Origin: Verrucomicrobiota bacterium
Lineage (GTDB): Bacteria; Verrucomicrobiota; Verrucomicrobiia; Limisphaerales; Pedosphaeraceae
NCBI GenBank assembly: GCA_021325145.1
Contig: JAJPHR010000096.1
Span: 1-64,000 of the forward strand
Direction: 5' to 3'
DNA length: 64,000 nt
Positions 25,875 to 35,171 of the stretch are shown here, piece after piece. The stretch's first letter is position 1, and every line of letters starts with the position of its first letter. A program made the position numbers and the translations under genes. Under the pieces are notes generated by a model that was not told the DNA's origin, made no database searches, and saw nothing but the letters and a program-made list of their open reading frames with translations.

Positions 25875-26140
25875 GATTTATTTGGGAGGCGGTTGCTTAA
25901 TGCGAATCCGATTCATGGCCACCGGATCAGCAATGGTTGGGACTTGCTTTGAATATCAGACGACAGAATAAATTCAAAGCACAATCAAGCGTGAGTCTGA
26001 GTCTGGCTGTACCCGGTCTTGACTAATTACTGGCAGAACAGCCGTTGGTCACCATGACGAACGCCACAACCGTGCAACGACCCCGGCGCTTTTACCGCCT
26101 GCGCTTTCGAGGACCACCTGCATTCGTCTGCGCGATGGAA

Positions 26141-26815
26141 TCAAGCGCGCAGCAGATCTTTTATCCAAGTGCTCCTGGCGCAATCCATGACTGATTTCCC
26201 CTGGCCGTCTTTGAGCCTCACGCTCACGCCAGCGGATAGAAATTCCTTGATGATCTGTCCCTGTGCGACTTTTGCGTCCTCGGAACCGCTGCCGCCGCGA
26301 CCCGTGTTTTGCACCGCCAGGTGAAACGGCGCGGAACCGGAGTTGTTTCTCAGCAAGCAGTCACACCCTGCTTCCAGCAGGCACCGCACGGCGGCGGCGC
26401 AACGGGTGCGAACCGCGCGATGCAGGGGAGTTGCTCCGTTCTTGTCCTGCGCGTTGATCTCAGCTCCTGCTTCCAGCAGGCACCGGATGGTTTCCACCTG
26501 CCTTTTCGCATTCCAAACGGGGCCGTTGACGTGGCCATCCGCCGCATAATGCAATGGGCCGCTCCGACGGTGATTCATGGCTGAGTTTGGATCCGCTCCT
26601 GCGGCCAGTAACAAGCGAATGATCTCAACGCGATAACCGGCTGCGGCCAAATGAAGCGCAGTGTCTCCCGCGTAAATCCAGTGGAAAATTTTGCCTCGGT
26701 ACAACCTGGCCTCATCAATGCCACGGGTGGCGAGCGTCCGATCCGCTTGAAGCAGTCCTTTTACGCTCAGCCGGTCGTCGTCAAGTATGGCCCGAAGTAA
26801 ATTCTGCTCGCTCAT
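26141..26815 (-). CDS. ankyrin-repeat protein
   Basis: 224 residues from the ATG at 26815 (MSEQNLLRAILDDDRLSVKG); the ATG 33 bases upstream adds Gly/Asn-rich residues only. About five ankyrin repeats are visible: GDTALHLAAAGYRVEIIRLL, GPLHYAADGH ... TIRCLLEAGAEINAQD, GATPLHRAVRT ... VRCLLEAGCD, APFHLAVQN, and a degenerate last one. No signal peptide, so cytoplasmic; such repeats bind other proteins. No partner gene is adjacent: it is convergent with nothing and divergent from the esterase. Confidence 0.85.
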   Translation of the reverse strand: MSEQNLLRAILDDDRLSVKGLLQADRTLATRGIDEARLYRGKIFHWIYAGDTALHLAAAGYRVEIIRLLLAAGADPNSAMNHRRSGPLHYAADGHVNGPVWNAKRQVETIRCLLEAGAEINAQDKNGATPLHRAVRTRCAAAVRCLLEAGCDCLLRNNSGSAPFHLAVQNTGRGGSGSEDAKVAQGQIIKEFLSAGVSVRLKDGQGKSVMDCARSTWIKDLLRA

Positions 26816-26977
26816 GCCAGGAAAGATGTTACCACCGCCTGGATTCAAAATTCAATCCTCTGGCTTTGTTCTTTGCACCCAAAAATTTTCATCAAGGCTC
26901 CAACTGGAGCGTAATCCATTGCCGGGATCCTTCGTTAAGAGGCTTGAACCCGGTTGGAACGGACGTAATATTCCCCG

Positions 26978-28213
26978 ATGAAAAAGCCCCTGGCCTCGAT
27001 TGGAATTGCTCTTTGTTTCGTCACCTCAATCGGCAGCGTTTCAGCACAGCCGGCCGCCCGGCCGACGGTGATTCGGCCGCCAACGAATCCCGGCACCCCG
27101 GCTCTGATCCCCGCGGGGACCAACGCTGAAGCGCTCGCCCGGGCCGCGCTGAAGAAAGCGCCGGCAGCAAGCGATGCCGCGTCCAACCCCACCGAGGCGC
27201 CGCCCGGGGCAAACCCGCCGCCGAATGTGGATGGAAATTTCCTCATTGGGCCGACCTATGTGAAAGCGCCGGAGTTGACCGAAAATCCCGACGTGCCGCA
27301 CGGCAAGGTGGAACAATTCAGCATGGATTCCGCGGACAGCAAGTTTTACCCCGGGATAGGCAGAAATGTTTTTGGAAAAGTTGACCCGAACAATCCCAAA
27401 ACCTTGATCGTGGAAACCCACCCCGCTCCGTATCACCGCACCATTACCGTTTACATTCCCAGCCAATATCTTCCCGGCACGCCCGCGCCATTCATGGTGA
27501 CGCATGACGGTCCGGGCATGGGCCGGCCGGATACGACCCTGCCGCACATCCTGGACAACATGATTGCCCAGCATCGCCTCCCGGCGATGATCGTCGTGAT
27601 GATCGCCAACGGCGGCGGCGACGCGCAAGGCAACGAACGCGGTCTCGAATACGATACCATGTCCGGGAAATTCGCCGAGTTTATCGAGACCGAGGTGCTG
27701 CCGCTCGTGGAAACCAATTACGGAGTTAAACTGTCCCGGGACCCGGAGGCGCGCGCCACGATGGGCAACAGTTCCGGAGGCGCGGCGGCCCTGGCCATGG
27801 CATGGTATCACCCGGAATGGTATCACCGGGTCATCACCTATTCCGGCACGTTCGTAAACCAGCAATGGCCGTTCAATCCCGAGACCCCCGATGGCGCGTG
27901 GGATTTCCATGAAAAACTCATTCCGCAAAGCGAACCGAAACCGATCCGCCTTTGGATGGAAGTCGGTGACCGCGACTTGCTGAATCCCAATGTCATGCGC
28001 GACAACATGCATGACTGGGTCGAAGCCAACAACCGAATGGCGGCCGTGCTGAAGGCAAAAGGCTATCATTACCAATACGTCTATGCCCTGAACGCCGGAC
28101 ATGTGGCCGGCCCGGTCAGGAACCAGACACTTCCCGAGGCTCTGGAATGGGTTTGGCAGGGTTATCCCATCGGCAAGGAGGCTTCGAAAGAAACCAAACC
28201 GGTGGGCAATTAG
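26978..28213 (+). CDS. secreted alpha/beta-hydrolase of the enterochelin esterase/esterase D type
   Basis: 411 residues. Signal peptide MKKPLASIGIALCFVTSIGS with a cleavage-like SVSAQ, then a Pro/Ala-rich linker to about residue 95. The hydrolase domain has RTITVYIPSQYLPGTPAPFM, the nucleophile elbow GNSSGGAAAL, an acidic GDRDLLNPN and a late NAGHVAG supplying His, so the Ser-Asp-His triad can be placed. Related IroE/Fes-like proteins cleave siderophore or polyester ester bonds, and similar Verrucomicrobial genes lie among sugar-ester hydrolases. The substrate is unknown. The cupin gene starts 31 bases after its stop. Confidence 0.88.
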   Translation: MKKPLASIGIALCFVTSIGSVSAQPAARPTVIRPPTNPGTPALIPAGTNAEALARAALKKAPAASDAASNPTEAPPGANPPPNVDGNFLIGPTYVKAPELTENPDVPHGKVEQFSMDSADSKFYPGIGRNVFGKVDPNNPKTLIVETHPAPYHRTITVYIPSQYLPGTPAPFMVTHDGPGMGRPDTTLPHILDNMIAQHRLPAMIVVMIANGGGDAQGNERGLEYDTMSGKFAEFIETEVLPLVETNYGVKLSRDPEARATMGNSSGGAAALAMAWYHPEWYHRVITYSGTFVNQQWPFNPETPDGAWDFHEKLIPQSEPKPIRLWMEVGDRDLLNPNVMRDNMHDWVEANNRMAAVLKAKGYHYQYVYALNAGHVAGPVRNQTLPEALEWVWQGYPIGKEASKETKPVGN

Positions 28214-28244
28214 GCCGCGCGGATTCCGCAATTCCATTTCCAGC

Positions 28245-28697
28245 ATGAATCCGGTCCAAGTTCCCCAGGACGGCGGCAGAAAGGTAAACATCCTCGGCAT
28301 TCCGATGGTCATTCGCCTCCATGGCCGTGACACCGGGGGCGTGGTGAGCGCCGTCGAGTCGCACGATGTGACCGGTGGCGGTCCGCCGCCGCACATCCAC
28401 CAGCGGGAGGACGAAACCTTCCAGGTTCTCGAAGGCGAATACGAATGGACCGTGGGCGGGAAAACATTCGTCGCGCAAAAGGGTGCGACGATTTTCGCGC
28501 CGCGCGGGATACCGCACACTTACCGTTACCTCGGCCAGACACCGGGCCGGCTCATGTGCGTCATTACGCCCGCGGGTTTCGAAGGGTTCTTCGAGGAAAT
28601 CGGCGCGTTGAGCCCACAGCAACAACAGGACATCCCGCGCGTGGTCGAGATCGCAAAGAAATACGGGATGGAATTCCCACCGCCACCCGGCGCGTGA
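28245..28697 (+). CDS. single-domain cupin protein
   Basis: 150 residues from ATG 28245 (MNPVQVPQDGGRKVNILGIP); the upstream open frame is an overlap with the esterase gene. Cupin motif 1 is GGGPPPHIHQREDETFQVLEG (two His and a Glu for metal binding) and motif 2 is around FAPRGIPHTYRYLG. It resembles quercetin 2,3-dioxygenase-like cupins, which may be oxygenases, isomerases or binding proteins. Probably cotranscribed with the esterase. Its cupin region resembles the one fused to a MerR regulator 3.2 kb downstream. Confidence 0.88.
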   Translation: MNPVQVPQDGGRKVNILGIPMVIRLHGRDTGGVVSAVESHDVTGGGPPPHIHQREDETFQVLEGEYEWTVGGKTFVAQKGATIFAPRGIPHTYRYLGQTPGRLMCVITPAGFEGFFEEIGALSPQQQQDIPRVVEIAKKYGMEFPPPPGA

Positions 28698-28712
28698 AGA
28701 TAAGGACGCACC

Positions 28713-28739
28713 ACCAGCCTTCTTCGCGAAGCGGCTGGT
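28713..28739. terminator. hairpin after the esterase-cupin pair
   Basis: ACCAGCC and GGCTGGT pair around an inner self-complementary CTTCGCGAAG, 16 bases after the cupin stop. No T tract follows, so it may be a terminator of weak type or an mRNA-stabilising stem. A second perfect hairpin (GCCGGAT, 6-base loop, ATCCGGC) follows at 28770-28789. Confidence 0.5.
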
Positions 28740-28954
28740 TCGGGTCATGCAGCCTTCGATGACGGCGTTGCCGGATTGAACGATCCGGCACCGCTTTACT
28801 GATCGACGCAGCCTCCTAATCATCAGTGAAATGCGGAACGCAGAGCCCCATGGCTGAGGCAGGACGCATCCCCCTTTTTTCACCCTTTTATTAATTTTTT
28901 ACCTCTCAACAGCTCTGCTAAAATGACGGAATAATAAGCAATTCACATTCGGCG

Positions 28955-31858
28955 ATGCAGACAATACGCGGGCAACGAAAAAAGCATGGGCCATTACGCG
29001 CCCCCCAATGGATCATCCTGTGCCTGCTGGCTCAGGCCACAACGGTCTTCGGATTAAGTTTCAACGTGCCGCTGGCTTCCTTGACCAATCACAATACTTC
29101 GGCGAATGCCGCCTACAGTCAGGCCAACTTCGCCGCGAACTTCGGAACCACAAGCTGGGTCAATCAGAACGGCACGACCATCGCGGTTGATCCAACCAGG
29201 ATGGATGAGTCGCTAAATCCAATCACGCCCGGACATGTTTCTAAAACGGACGTCCATACCCTGATTCCCCGCCGGCCCGATCTGCGCTGGTTTGCGCATG
29301 CCACGCCCTGGTTTGGCACCAGTTCGCACATCAACATCGGGTTGAACAATAACACGGCCAGTTACGTGGCCGCCATGATCACCGACATGAAAAATCGCGG
29401 ATTCAACGGAGTGGTCATTGATTGGTACGGCTCGACCGACAGCACGGATGGGGTGACGCAAAAAATAAAATCGTACCTGGCCAGCCTCACCAACAACACC
29501 TTCACCTATATCATCATGGTTGACAAAGGCGTGAAGGGAGGAACGGGCACGAACAATCTCCAGACCCAAATTCAATATTGTCAGAATCAATACTTCACTG
29601 ACCCCAACTACGAACATGAACCCTTGACGAACGGGATGCCGATTTTGATGTTCTTTGGCGTGCGTTCCGCCATCGGCGCAACCGCGATGGCTGGCGTTAA
29701 AGCCTTCACCGGCGGCCAGATGGTTTGGGTGGAGCAGGGGACCAGCTACCTTTCCGAGTCCTGGGAGGACGAGAGTTTTCAATGGACGGACGAATTTGAT
29801 ACCGGGGTCAACGCCAGTGATCCATTCAACCTGTCTGCGGTCACCAGCCAATTCACCACCATCAAGAATTCCGGCAAAAAGGCCTTTGGCGCGATGTGCT
29901 CGCAATTCAATGGAACTCTGACCAAGTCCGTGGGCTGGTCGGAGGGCAAGTATCTCCCTTCCAGCAACGGCCTTTGTCTGGTCCAGCGGGCGGGCGTCAT
30001 TAACTTTCAGATTCCCAGCAACATGACTCGCATGCAGTGGCCCACCTGGAGCGATTGGGAGGAGGGAACGGAAGTTGAGGCCGGAATTGAAAACAACTAC
30101 GCGGTAACCGGCTTGGTGAACACGTCCAACCTCCTGTCGTGGACCATTACCGCTGGCGACGAGCGGACGATCGATCATTACGAGATTTACGCCGCGAGCA
30201 ACGGGGTAAACGCAGCTTTTCTGGGTTCCGTGCCAAATGGAGTGCATCAGACGAATCTCAGCCAGGTGGGTTTGGCTCCCGGAAGCTATCAGCTTTATAT
30301 CGATGCCATCGGCAAACCTTGCATTCGAGACCACCTGAGTCCGCCGGTGTCCTATGTCATTTCGACCGCGCCCTTTGTGCTGACGGATTTGCAGCCGCTC
30401 TCCCAGATCGTTTGGCAGAGCGACTTGGTATCGTTCGCGGTGACTGCGGGAGGTAATCCGCCCTTCAGCTACCAGTGGACTCTCAATGGCCAGAATATCC
30501 CCGGGGCGACGGACTCCACCTACTCGTTTGCAGCCCTTGCCGGGACCAACTCCTATCAGGTCACGATCACCAATGGCCAGGGCAGCGTGAATTCCAGTAC
30601 CGCCACGGTCGCAGGCGTGGCGGCGACATTCCTGAACCCCGCGGATTACAATGGGATGCAGATCACCTTCAGCGGCTATACCAACGGCGTGACCTTGCTG
30701 GATTTCCCGATGTTGGTCCGCCTGAGCACCAACATTCCGGGTTTCTCTTACGCGCAGTTTGCCTCGCCGAGCGACGGCGCCGACCTCCGGTTTACGAGCG
30801 CTGGCGGCAGGGAATTGCCCTTCCAGATCGATCAATGGAATCCGGCCGGGGAGTCGCAGATCTGGGTGCAAGTGCCCTCGCTCACCAGCCCCAACGACTA
30901 CATCACCGCGCATTGGGGCAATGCTGCCGACAGCGCGGTGCAGGCCTGGTGCACGAACGGCGCCGCATGGAGCACGCTGAGCGGCTCGAATAATTTCCTG
31001 CTGGTCTATCACTTGAGCCAGAGCGGGTTCCCCTTTGCCGATGGCACCCTGCAGTATCCTGCGACTTCGGGCGTGGCGCCGGTTTCGATAACGACTGGCA
31101 GGATCGGACGCGGCTGCTCCTTCAATGGCGCTTCGCAGTTTCTCAACTCGGGCCTGGTGAACATTAGCAAAACCTTCACCCTGTCGGCCTGGGTCAATAT
31201 CGCGCCCGCGGCCAACAGCGAACAAACCATCTGGTGCAACAAGCAGGGCGGCTGGAACACGGCCGGCTTTGATTTTTATGTCAACAGCTACCAAACCAAT
31301 GATGGCATCATTTATTTCGACAGCGCCGATGGTGTCGGCGGCGACGTCTCGCCCAGGACCGCCGCGCATGCGGTTGCCTTCGGACAATGGCACCTCCTCA
31401 CCGGCACGATGGACGGCGTCAACGGCGCGGTCCACGTTTATGTGGATGGCGTGGACCAAACAATCAACACCGGGGTGGATACCGCTTTCCAAGTGACCAA
31501 TTATGTGCGATGCGGCGCGCTCCTGACCGGCACTCCCGGTGCGACCGGCGGTTTGTATTTCACTGGTTCGATGGACGAGACCCGCATCGAAAACAGCGTC
31601 CGTTCTCCCGCGTGGGTATGGGCCAGTTGGGCCACCGTCGCCGACAGCGCCTTCGCGACTTATGGGGCGATTGTTCCCGCGGCGGTCACCCTGCGCACCC
31701 AGTGGGTCAGCGGGCAACTGGTGCTGACGTGGACGACGGGCACGCTGCAATCCGCGCCTGCTGCTTCCGGTCCTTACACGGATATGACTGGAGCCTCCAG
31801 CCCCTATATGCTGGCGCCGTCGAGCGACCAGCAATACTTCCGCATCCGGCTTCAATAA
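28955..31858 (+). CDS. large secreted glycosidase-like protein with Ig and LamG-type domains
   Basis: 967 residues. Signal region MQTIRGQRKKHGPLRAPQWI then IILCLLAQATTVFG. Residues ~95-400 look like a TIM-barrel glycoside hydrolase of GH71/GH99-like type: FAHATPWFGTSSHINIG, VAAMITDMKNRGFNGVVIDW with an acidic barrel-strand end, and GMPILMFFGV. An Ig-like segment follows (~485-555, PPFSYQWTLNGQNIPGA), then a DUF2341 domain (~580-690) and a LamG/concanavalin-like domain (~720-890, FTLSAWVNIAP ... YVDGVDQTINTG), and a C-terminal beta module ending YFRIRLQ. Likely acts on an extracellular polysaccharide; the exact glycosidase family is not certain. Confidence 0.8.
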   Translation: MQTIRGQRKKHGPLRAPQWIILCLLAQATTVFGLSFNVPLASLTNHNTSANAAYSQANFAANFGTTSWVNQNGTTIAVDPTRMDESLNPITPGHVSKTDVHTLIPRRPDLRWFAHATPWFGTSSHINIGLNNNTASYVAAMITDMKNRGFNGVVIDWYGSTDSTDGVTQKIKSYLASLTNNTFTYIIMVDKGVKGGTGTNNLQTQIQYCQNQYFTDPNYEHEPLTNGMPILMFFGVRSAIGATAMAGVKAFTGGQMVWVEQGTSYLSESWEDESFQWTDEFDTGVNASDPFNLSAVTSQFTTIKNSGKKAFGAMCSQFNGTLTKSVGWSEGKYLPSSNGLCLVQRAGVINFQIPSNMTRMQWPTWSDWEEGTEVEAGIENNYAVTGLVNTSNLLSWTITAGDERTIDHYEIYAASNGVNAAFLGSVPNGVHQTNLSQVGLAPGSYQLYIDAIGKPCIRDHLSPPVSYVISTAPFVLTDLQPLSQIVWQSDLVSFAVTAGGNPPFSYQWTLNGQNIPGATDSTYSFAALAGTNSYQVTITNGQGSVNSSTATVAGVAATFLNPADYNGMQITFSGYTNGVTLLDFPMLVRLSTNIPGFSYAQFASPSDGADLRFTSAGGRELPFQIDQWNPAGESQIWVQVPSLTSPNDYITAHWGNAADSAVQAWCTNGAAWSTLSGSNNFLLVYHLSQSGFPFADGTLQYPATSGVAPVSITTGRIGRGCSFNGASQFLNSGLVNISKTFTLSAWVNIAPAANSEQTIWCNKQGGWNTAGFDFYVNSYQTNDGIIYFDSADGVGGDVSPRTAAHAVAFGQWHLLTGTMDGVNGAVHVYVDGVDQTINTGVDTAFQVTNYVRCGALLTGTPGATGGLYFTGSMDETRIENSVRSPAWVWASWATVADSAFATYGAIVPAAVTLRTQWVSGQLVLTWTTGTLQSAPAASGPYTDMTGASSPYMLAPSSDQQYFRIRLQ

Positions 31859-31917
31859 TTGGTCTGACATAAGCCTCGGCAAATTGACAACGTGCATGGT
31901 GCGAATGCCGTCGCTGT

Positions 31918-32775
31918 TCATTCAAAACCGGGCGGTGGGCCGAGCAGATCCATCCCGTGTGCGTCAAAGAGCCGATGCAGCGACTTTACCTGTTCCTCGG
32001 TGTAAGTTTTGTTGACCATCTGCTCCCGCGTGGGCAGGTCCTTGAAGGGCTTGCCCACCTCGCGAAAGAATTCCTCCATCTTCCCCGCGGGCTGGTACAC
32101 ATTGATGATCTTGCCTGGCTGCCCGCTCACGCAGCCCCACATGTGGGGAACCTTGCGCGGCAGGAAAACGGACTCGCCGGCGCCCACGCGTAATTGTTTA
32201 TCGCCAACCCAAAACTCAAACTCACCGGCAAGGATGTAAATCCACTCATCCTGGTCGTAGTGGAGGTGGCGCGGCCCTCCGCCTCCACCGGTGAACTCGA
32301 AGACACACATCGCGCCATCGGTGTCCTGTGCCGACACCTTGCAATCATTCGGTTCGCCGCCGAGTTTGATGTGCTCGCCGAATCGGTCATCCCCGGCGGC
32401 GACGCTGAAACCCACAAACATGTCCTTGCTCTTCATTTTCTTCGTTCCTTTCAAGTGCTGGATGGTTTTGTCGATGGTTTCAATCAACCGGCGCGTCCGG
32501 GTGAGGTTCTTTTGCAGAACCTTCCGATGCGATTGGAGGGCGGCGACTTTTTCGAAATCGGCCCGGCCCAGGATGGGTTTGATTTGCTTCAACTCAAACC
32601 CCAACTCCCGGTAAAACAGGATTTGCTGGAGCATGAGGATCTGCGGCTCCCCGTAGTACCGGTAGCCATTCGCCCCGACGTAGGCGGGCTTCAGCAGGCC
32701 CGTTTCATCGTAGAAATGAAGCGTGCGCACGCTGACGCCCGACATCGCGGCCACTTGTTTGACTGTATAAGCCAT
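31918..32775 (-). CDS. MerR-family regulator fused to a cupin domain
   Basis: 285 residues from ATG 32775 (MAYTVKQVAAMSGVSVRTLH); the upstream in-frame ATG adds a Gly/Arg-rich tail without support. Residues 1-~70 are the MerR winged helix (VSVRTLHFYDETGLLKPAYV, then NGYRYYGEPQ), followed by a long dimerising helix (~75-115). After KMKSKDMF a complete cupin follows (~140-230): GGPRHLHYDQDEWIYILAGE and VFLPRKVPHMWG. The usual TipAS or BmrR effector domain is replaced by a small-molecule/metal-binding cupin, so it probably senses a ligand through the cupin. It faces tail-to-tail toward the glycosidase-like gene and has no obvious divergent target gene. Confidence 0.88.
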   Translation of the reverse strand: MAYTVKQVAAMSGVSVRTLHFYDETGLLKPAYVGANGYRYYGEPQILMLQQILFYRELGFELKQIKPILGRADFEKVAALQSHRKVLQKNLTRTRRLIETIDKTIQHLKGTKKMKSKDMFVGFSVAAGDDRFGEHIKLGGEPNDCKVSAQDTDGAMCVFEFTGGGGGPRHLHYDQDEWIYILAGEFEFWVGDKQLRVGAGESVFLPRKVPHMWGCVSGQPGKIINVYQPAGKMEEFFREVGKPFKDLPTREQMVNKTYTEEQVKSLHRLFDAHGMDLLGPPPGFE

Positions 32776-32967
32776 CGTCTTTTCCCCGCGGAAACCACCA
32801 TGGCCGCCGCGGCTTCTTCGCACTCTCGGGAATCACGTAACGTGAGGGTCAAGGGATTTTGTCATCATACCGGTAGGGACGGCGCGCTGCGCCACGCCGG
32901 GCGACGGAACGAACGATCCGGACGCGATTGAATTGCGCCGTATGCCATCCGCAGCCAAAAAAAGAGG

Positions 32968-32996
32968 TTTAATTTGCTTTAATTTACTTTAATTTT
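32968..32996 (+). repeat. 10-bp-period TTTAATTTRC repeat, copy A
   Basis: TTTAATTTGC, TTTAATTTAC, TTTAATTTTG in tandem. The same pattern recurs at 33209-33256 and, inverted, at 56240-56271. Confidence 0.8.
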
Positions 32997-33208
32997 GCCG
33001 GGCGCTCCTGCGAGGGAGGGCCTCCCAAACTGGTTTGTTTCGTGCTGTTCCACCCGGTTCCGCGCCGGCCCAACTTGTTGCCGCCCAAAGAGTAGGCGGA
33101 GGGCCGGAAGTGCGGGGGGCCATTTGCCCTTTGAAGTATGGAACAGCAATCGTCCCGATTTTATTTTTTAAGGCCGGATTAACCCGGACTAAGCCGGACC
33201 AGGTCGGA

Positions 33209-33256
33209 TTTACTTTAATTTTGGCCAAACTCCGGTTTAATTTGCTTTAATTCACC
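33209..33256 (+). repeat. TTTAATTTRC repeats, copies B1 and B2
   Basis: Two partial copies flank a short GC-rich spacer: TTTACTTTAATTTTGG, then from 33236 TTTAATTTGCTTTAATTCAC. Confidence 0.75.
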
Positions 33257-33790
33257 CGAACCAACGGGCTCTCGAGACCAATGCCAAATAGCCAGTTTTG
33301 CCATTCGGCCCTTTGGATTCTCCTTCAGTTGTCAAAGAACCGGCCCCGATGGCCAATCCAGCCAGGCAAAATCCGTCAACCGGCTGCCCGGCGGCACCCA
33401 ACGCCAACCTTCCCATGGCCAAGTCTCCCTGTCAACAGTATTATTCATTTTATTTCCGATCTACCCTTGGTCTAAATCTAAATTGAAATCAACCCCCAAC
33501 CAAGGCAGCGCCTTAGACGCCTGGGGCGAAAGTCCGAGCCATGCCCGCCCAGGGCCAGCGAGTCCCCGAGCGCCGCCCTGGGTTCCAGTTCTGGAAAAGT
33601 TCAAGCGCTGTAGGCGCGATCTAATGCAAAAGCCAACGCCCATGGCCTTTTCGGTCTTGGATCGACCTATACCCAGGCACTAGGCACCTCTGAACTCTTG
33701 ACTTTCCCCGCGCTTCAACCATCCTCCTCCTGAAATCTCCATTTGCGAATCGAATACTATACTGAGCGTCGTAAAATCATGGCGCGAAAT

Positions 33791-33872
33791 GGCGGGCAGA
33801 GGACTGCCTGCCCTGCTTAAACGCTGGTCGGGCACGCACTCCGTGCGCGCCGACGAAAACCCATCGCCGGAA
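33791..33872. repeat. REP-like palindrome cluster, copy 1
   Basis: Two palindromic modules. GGCGGGCAG AGGA CTGCCTGCC is a near-perfect stem at 33791-33812. Near 33829-33855 lies GTCGGGCACGCAC TCC GTGCGCGCCGAC. The same two modules occur in the opposite order at 44658-44702. Confidence 0.75.
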
Positions 33873-33902
33873 TACTGACGAAGCCTTGCAAACCCAATTC
33901 TT

Positions 33903-35090
33903 ATGCGCTATCGCTTGTTGACCTCACTCCTTCTTCCGCTCGCCTTATTTGTCAGCCCCGCCGTTGTGGCCGACCCACCGAAACTCCCCGGCGTCGGCGA
34001 CGCCATGCAGGAGTTGATTGCGAAGAACGAAATTGCCGGCGCCGTTACCATGGTGGTCACCAAGGACAAGGTTCTCCACCTTGAAACCACCGGCTTCGCC
34101 GACGTTGCTGCAAAAAAGCCCACCGCCCCTGATTCGCTGTTCTGGATCGCCTCCATGACCAAGCCAATCACCGGCACCGCCGTGCTCATGCTTCAAGATG
34201 AAGGTAAACTCAATGTTGCCGACCCCGTCGCCAAGTATATCCCGGAATTCGCCAACCTAAAAACCCCGTCCGGCAAACCGGCCAACCTGACCATCAGGCA
34301 ACTCATGACGCATACCTCGGGCCTCGGTGAGGCCACCGGCCCGGCCGCGCAACAGGCAAAAACACTGGCCGACCTGGTTCCCATCTGGCTCGCCGCCCCG
34401 ATGCAGTACGAACCGGGCGCGAAATGGCAATACACCCAAAGCGGCATCAACGCCGCCGCCCGCATCGTCGAGGTTGTCAGCGGCATGACCTTCGACGCTT
34501 TCTTGCAACAGCGCCTTTTCGACCCGCTCGGCATGAAGCACACGACCTTCTACCCGACCGCTGAACAGCGCGCCCAACTCGCCACCGCCTACGCAAGAAA
34601 CAAAGACGGTGTCCTCGAACCCGTCCCGCCGCGCGCCGATTTCGGAACCCGCAACCGCCCGCCGCAGGGCAACGGCGGATTATTTTCCACCGCGCCGGAC
34701 TACGCGCGCTTTTGCCAAATGCTCCTCAACAATGGCACGCTCGAAGGCCATCGTTACCTGAGTGCCGCCGCCATGAAATTTCTGACCACTTCCCAAACCG
34801 GCGAAATGCCGACCGGCTTCTTCCAGAGCAATGCCTTTGGCAATCATGGGGCGAATTACGCCTGGGGTATCGGGACCTGCATCCTGCGCGCACCGCATGA
34901 GGGAGTGGCCGAAATGCTTTCGCCCGGCAGCTTTGGCCACGGCGGCGCCTGGGGCACTCAGGCGTGGGTCGATCCCGTGAAGGATGTCGCCTACATCATG
35001 ATGGTGCAGCGCTCGAATTTCCCGAACAGCGATGCCAGCGGCGCCCGCCTGGCATTCCAGCAAGCTGCCGCGAAAGCACTCCCGAAATAG
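33903..35090 (+). CDS. beta-lactamase-family serine hydrolase, secreted
   Basis: 395 residues. Signal peptide MRYRLLTSLLLPLALFVSPA with cleavage near VVADP. The fold of PF00144 (class C beta-lactamases, DD-peptidases, EstB esterases) is clear: catalytic S84-M-T-K87, second motif Y177-T-Q in WQYTQSGINAAARIVE (Gln where class C enzymes have Asn), and the third motif region GHGGAWGTQAWVDP. A true resistance enzyme is unlikely; members of this size in soil bacteria usually act as esterases or peptidases. Standalone gene facing the cyclophilin gene tail-to-tail. Confidence 0.88.
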   Translation: MRYRLLTSLLLPLALFVSPAVVADPPKLPGVGDAMQELIAKNEIAGAVTMVVTKDKVLHLETTGFADVAAKKPTAPDSLFWIASMTKPITGTAVLMLQDEGKLNVADPVAKYIPEFANLKTPSGKPANLTIRQLMTHTSGLGEATGPAAQQAKTLADLVPIWLAAPMQYEPGAKWQYTQSGINAAARIVEVVSGMTFDAFLQQRLFDPLGMKHTTFYPTAEQRAQLATAYARNKDGVLEPVPPRADFGTRNRPPQGNGGLFSTAPDYARFCQMLLNNGTLEGHRYLSAAAMKFLTTSQTGEMPTGFFQSNAFGNHGANYAWGIGTCILRAPHEGVAEMLSPGSFGHGGAWGTQAWVDPVKDVAYIMMVQRSNFPNSDASGARLAFQQAAAKALPK

Positions 35091-35171
35091 TCAGCCTCAG
35101 TTTTGGGGCGGAACGCCGAGCAGAGCTCTGCGTTCCCCACACCAATAAGGCATTCTCAAAAAGCGGGCGAA

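Larger units (their letters stand above)
32776..33902. other. 1.1-kb intergenic region with dispersed repeats
   Basis: No credible gene. It contains three copies of an AT-rich TTTAATTTRC repeat motif (listed separately), a REP-like palindrome cluster near 33791-33872, and GC-rich segments (33500-33640) with short inverted repeats. The promoter for the hydrolase at 33903 must lie in the last ~150 bases; I cannot place it. Confidence 0.6.

Noticed and set aside
27041-28519. 492-codon open frame on the minus strand
   Set aside because: Antisense of the esterase and cupin genes, His/Arg-rich with no motif.
29213-31921. 902-codon open frame on the minus strand
   Set aside because: It lies opposite the glycosidase-like gene, whose signal peptide and domains are clear. 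The antisense frame has no recognisable fold.
33903-35090. Antibiotic-resistance beta-lactamase
   Set aside because: Family motifs are present, but the YxN motif is changed to Y-T-Q and the family is mostly esterases or peptidases; resistance cannot be claimed.
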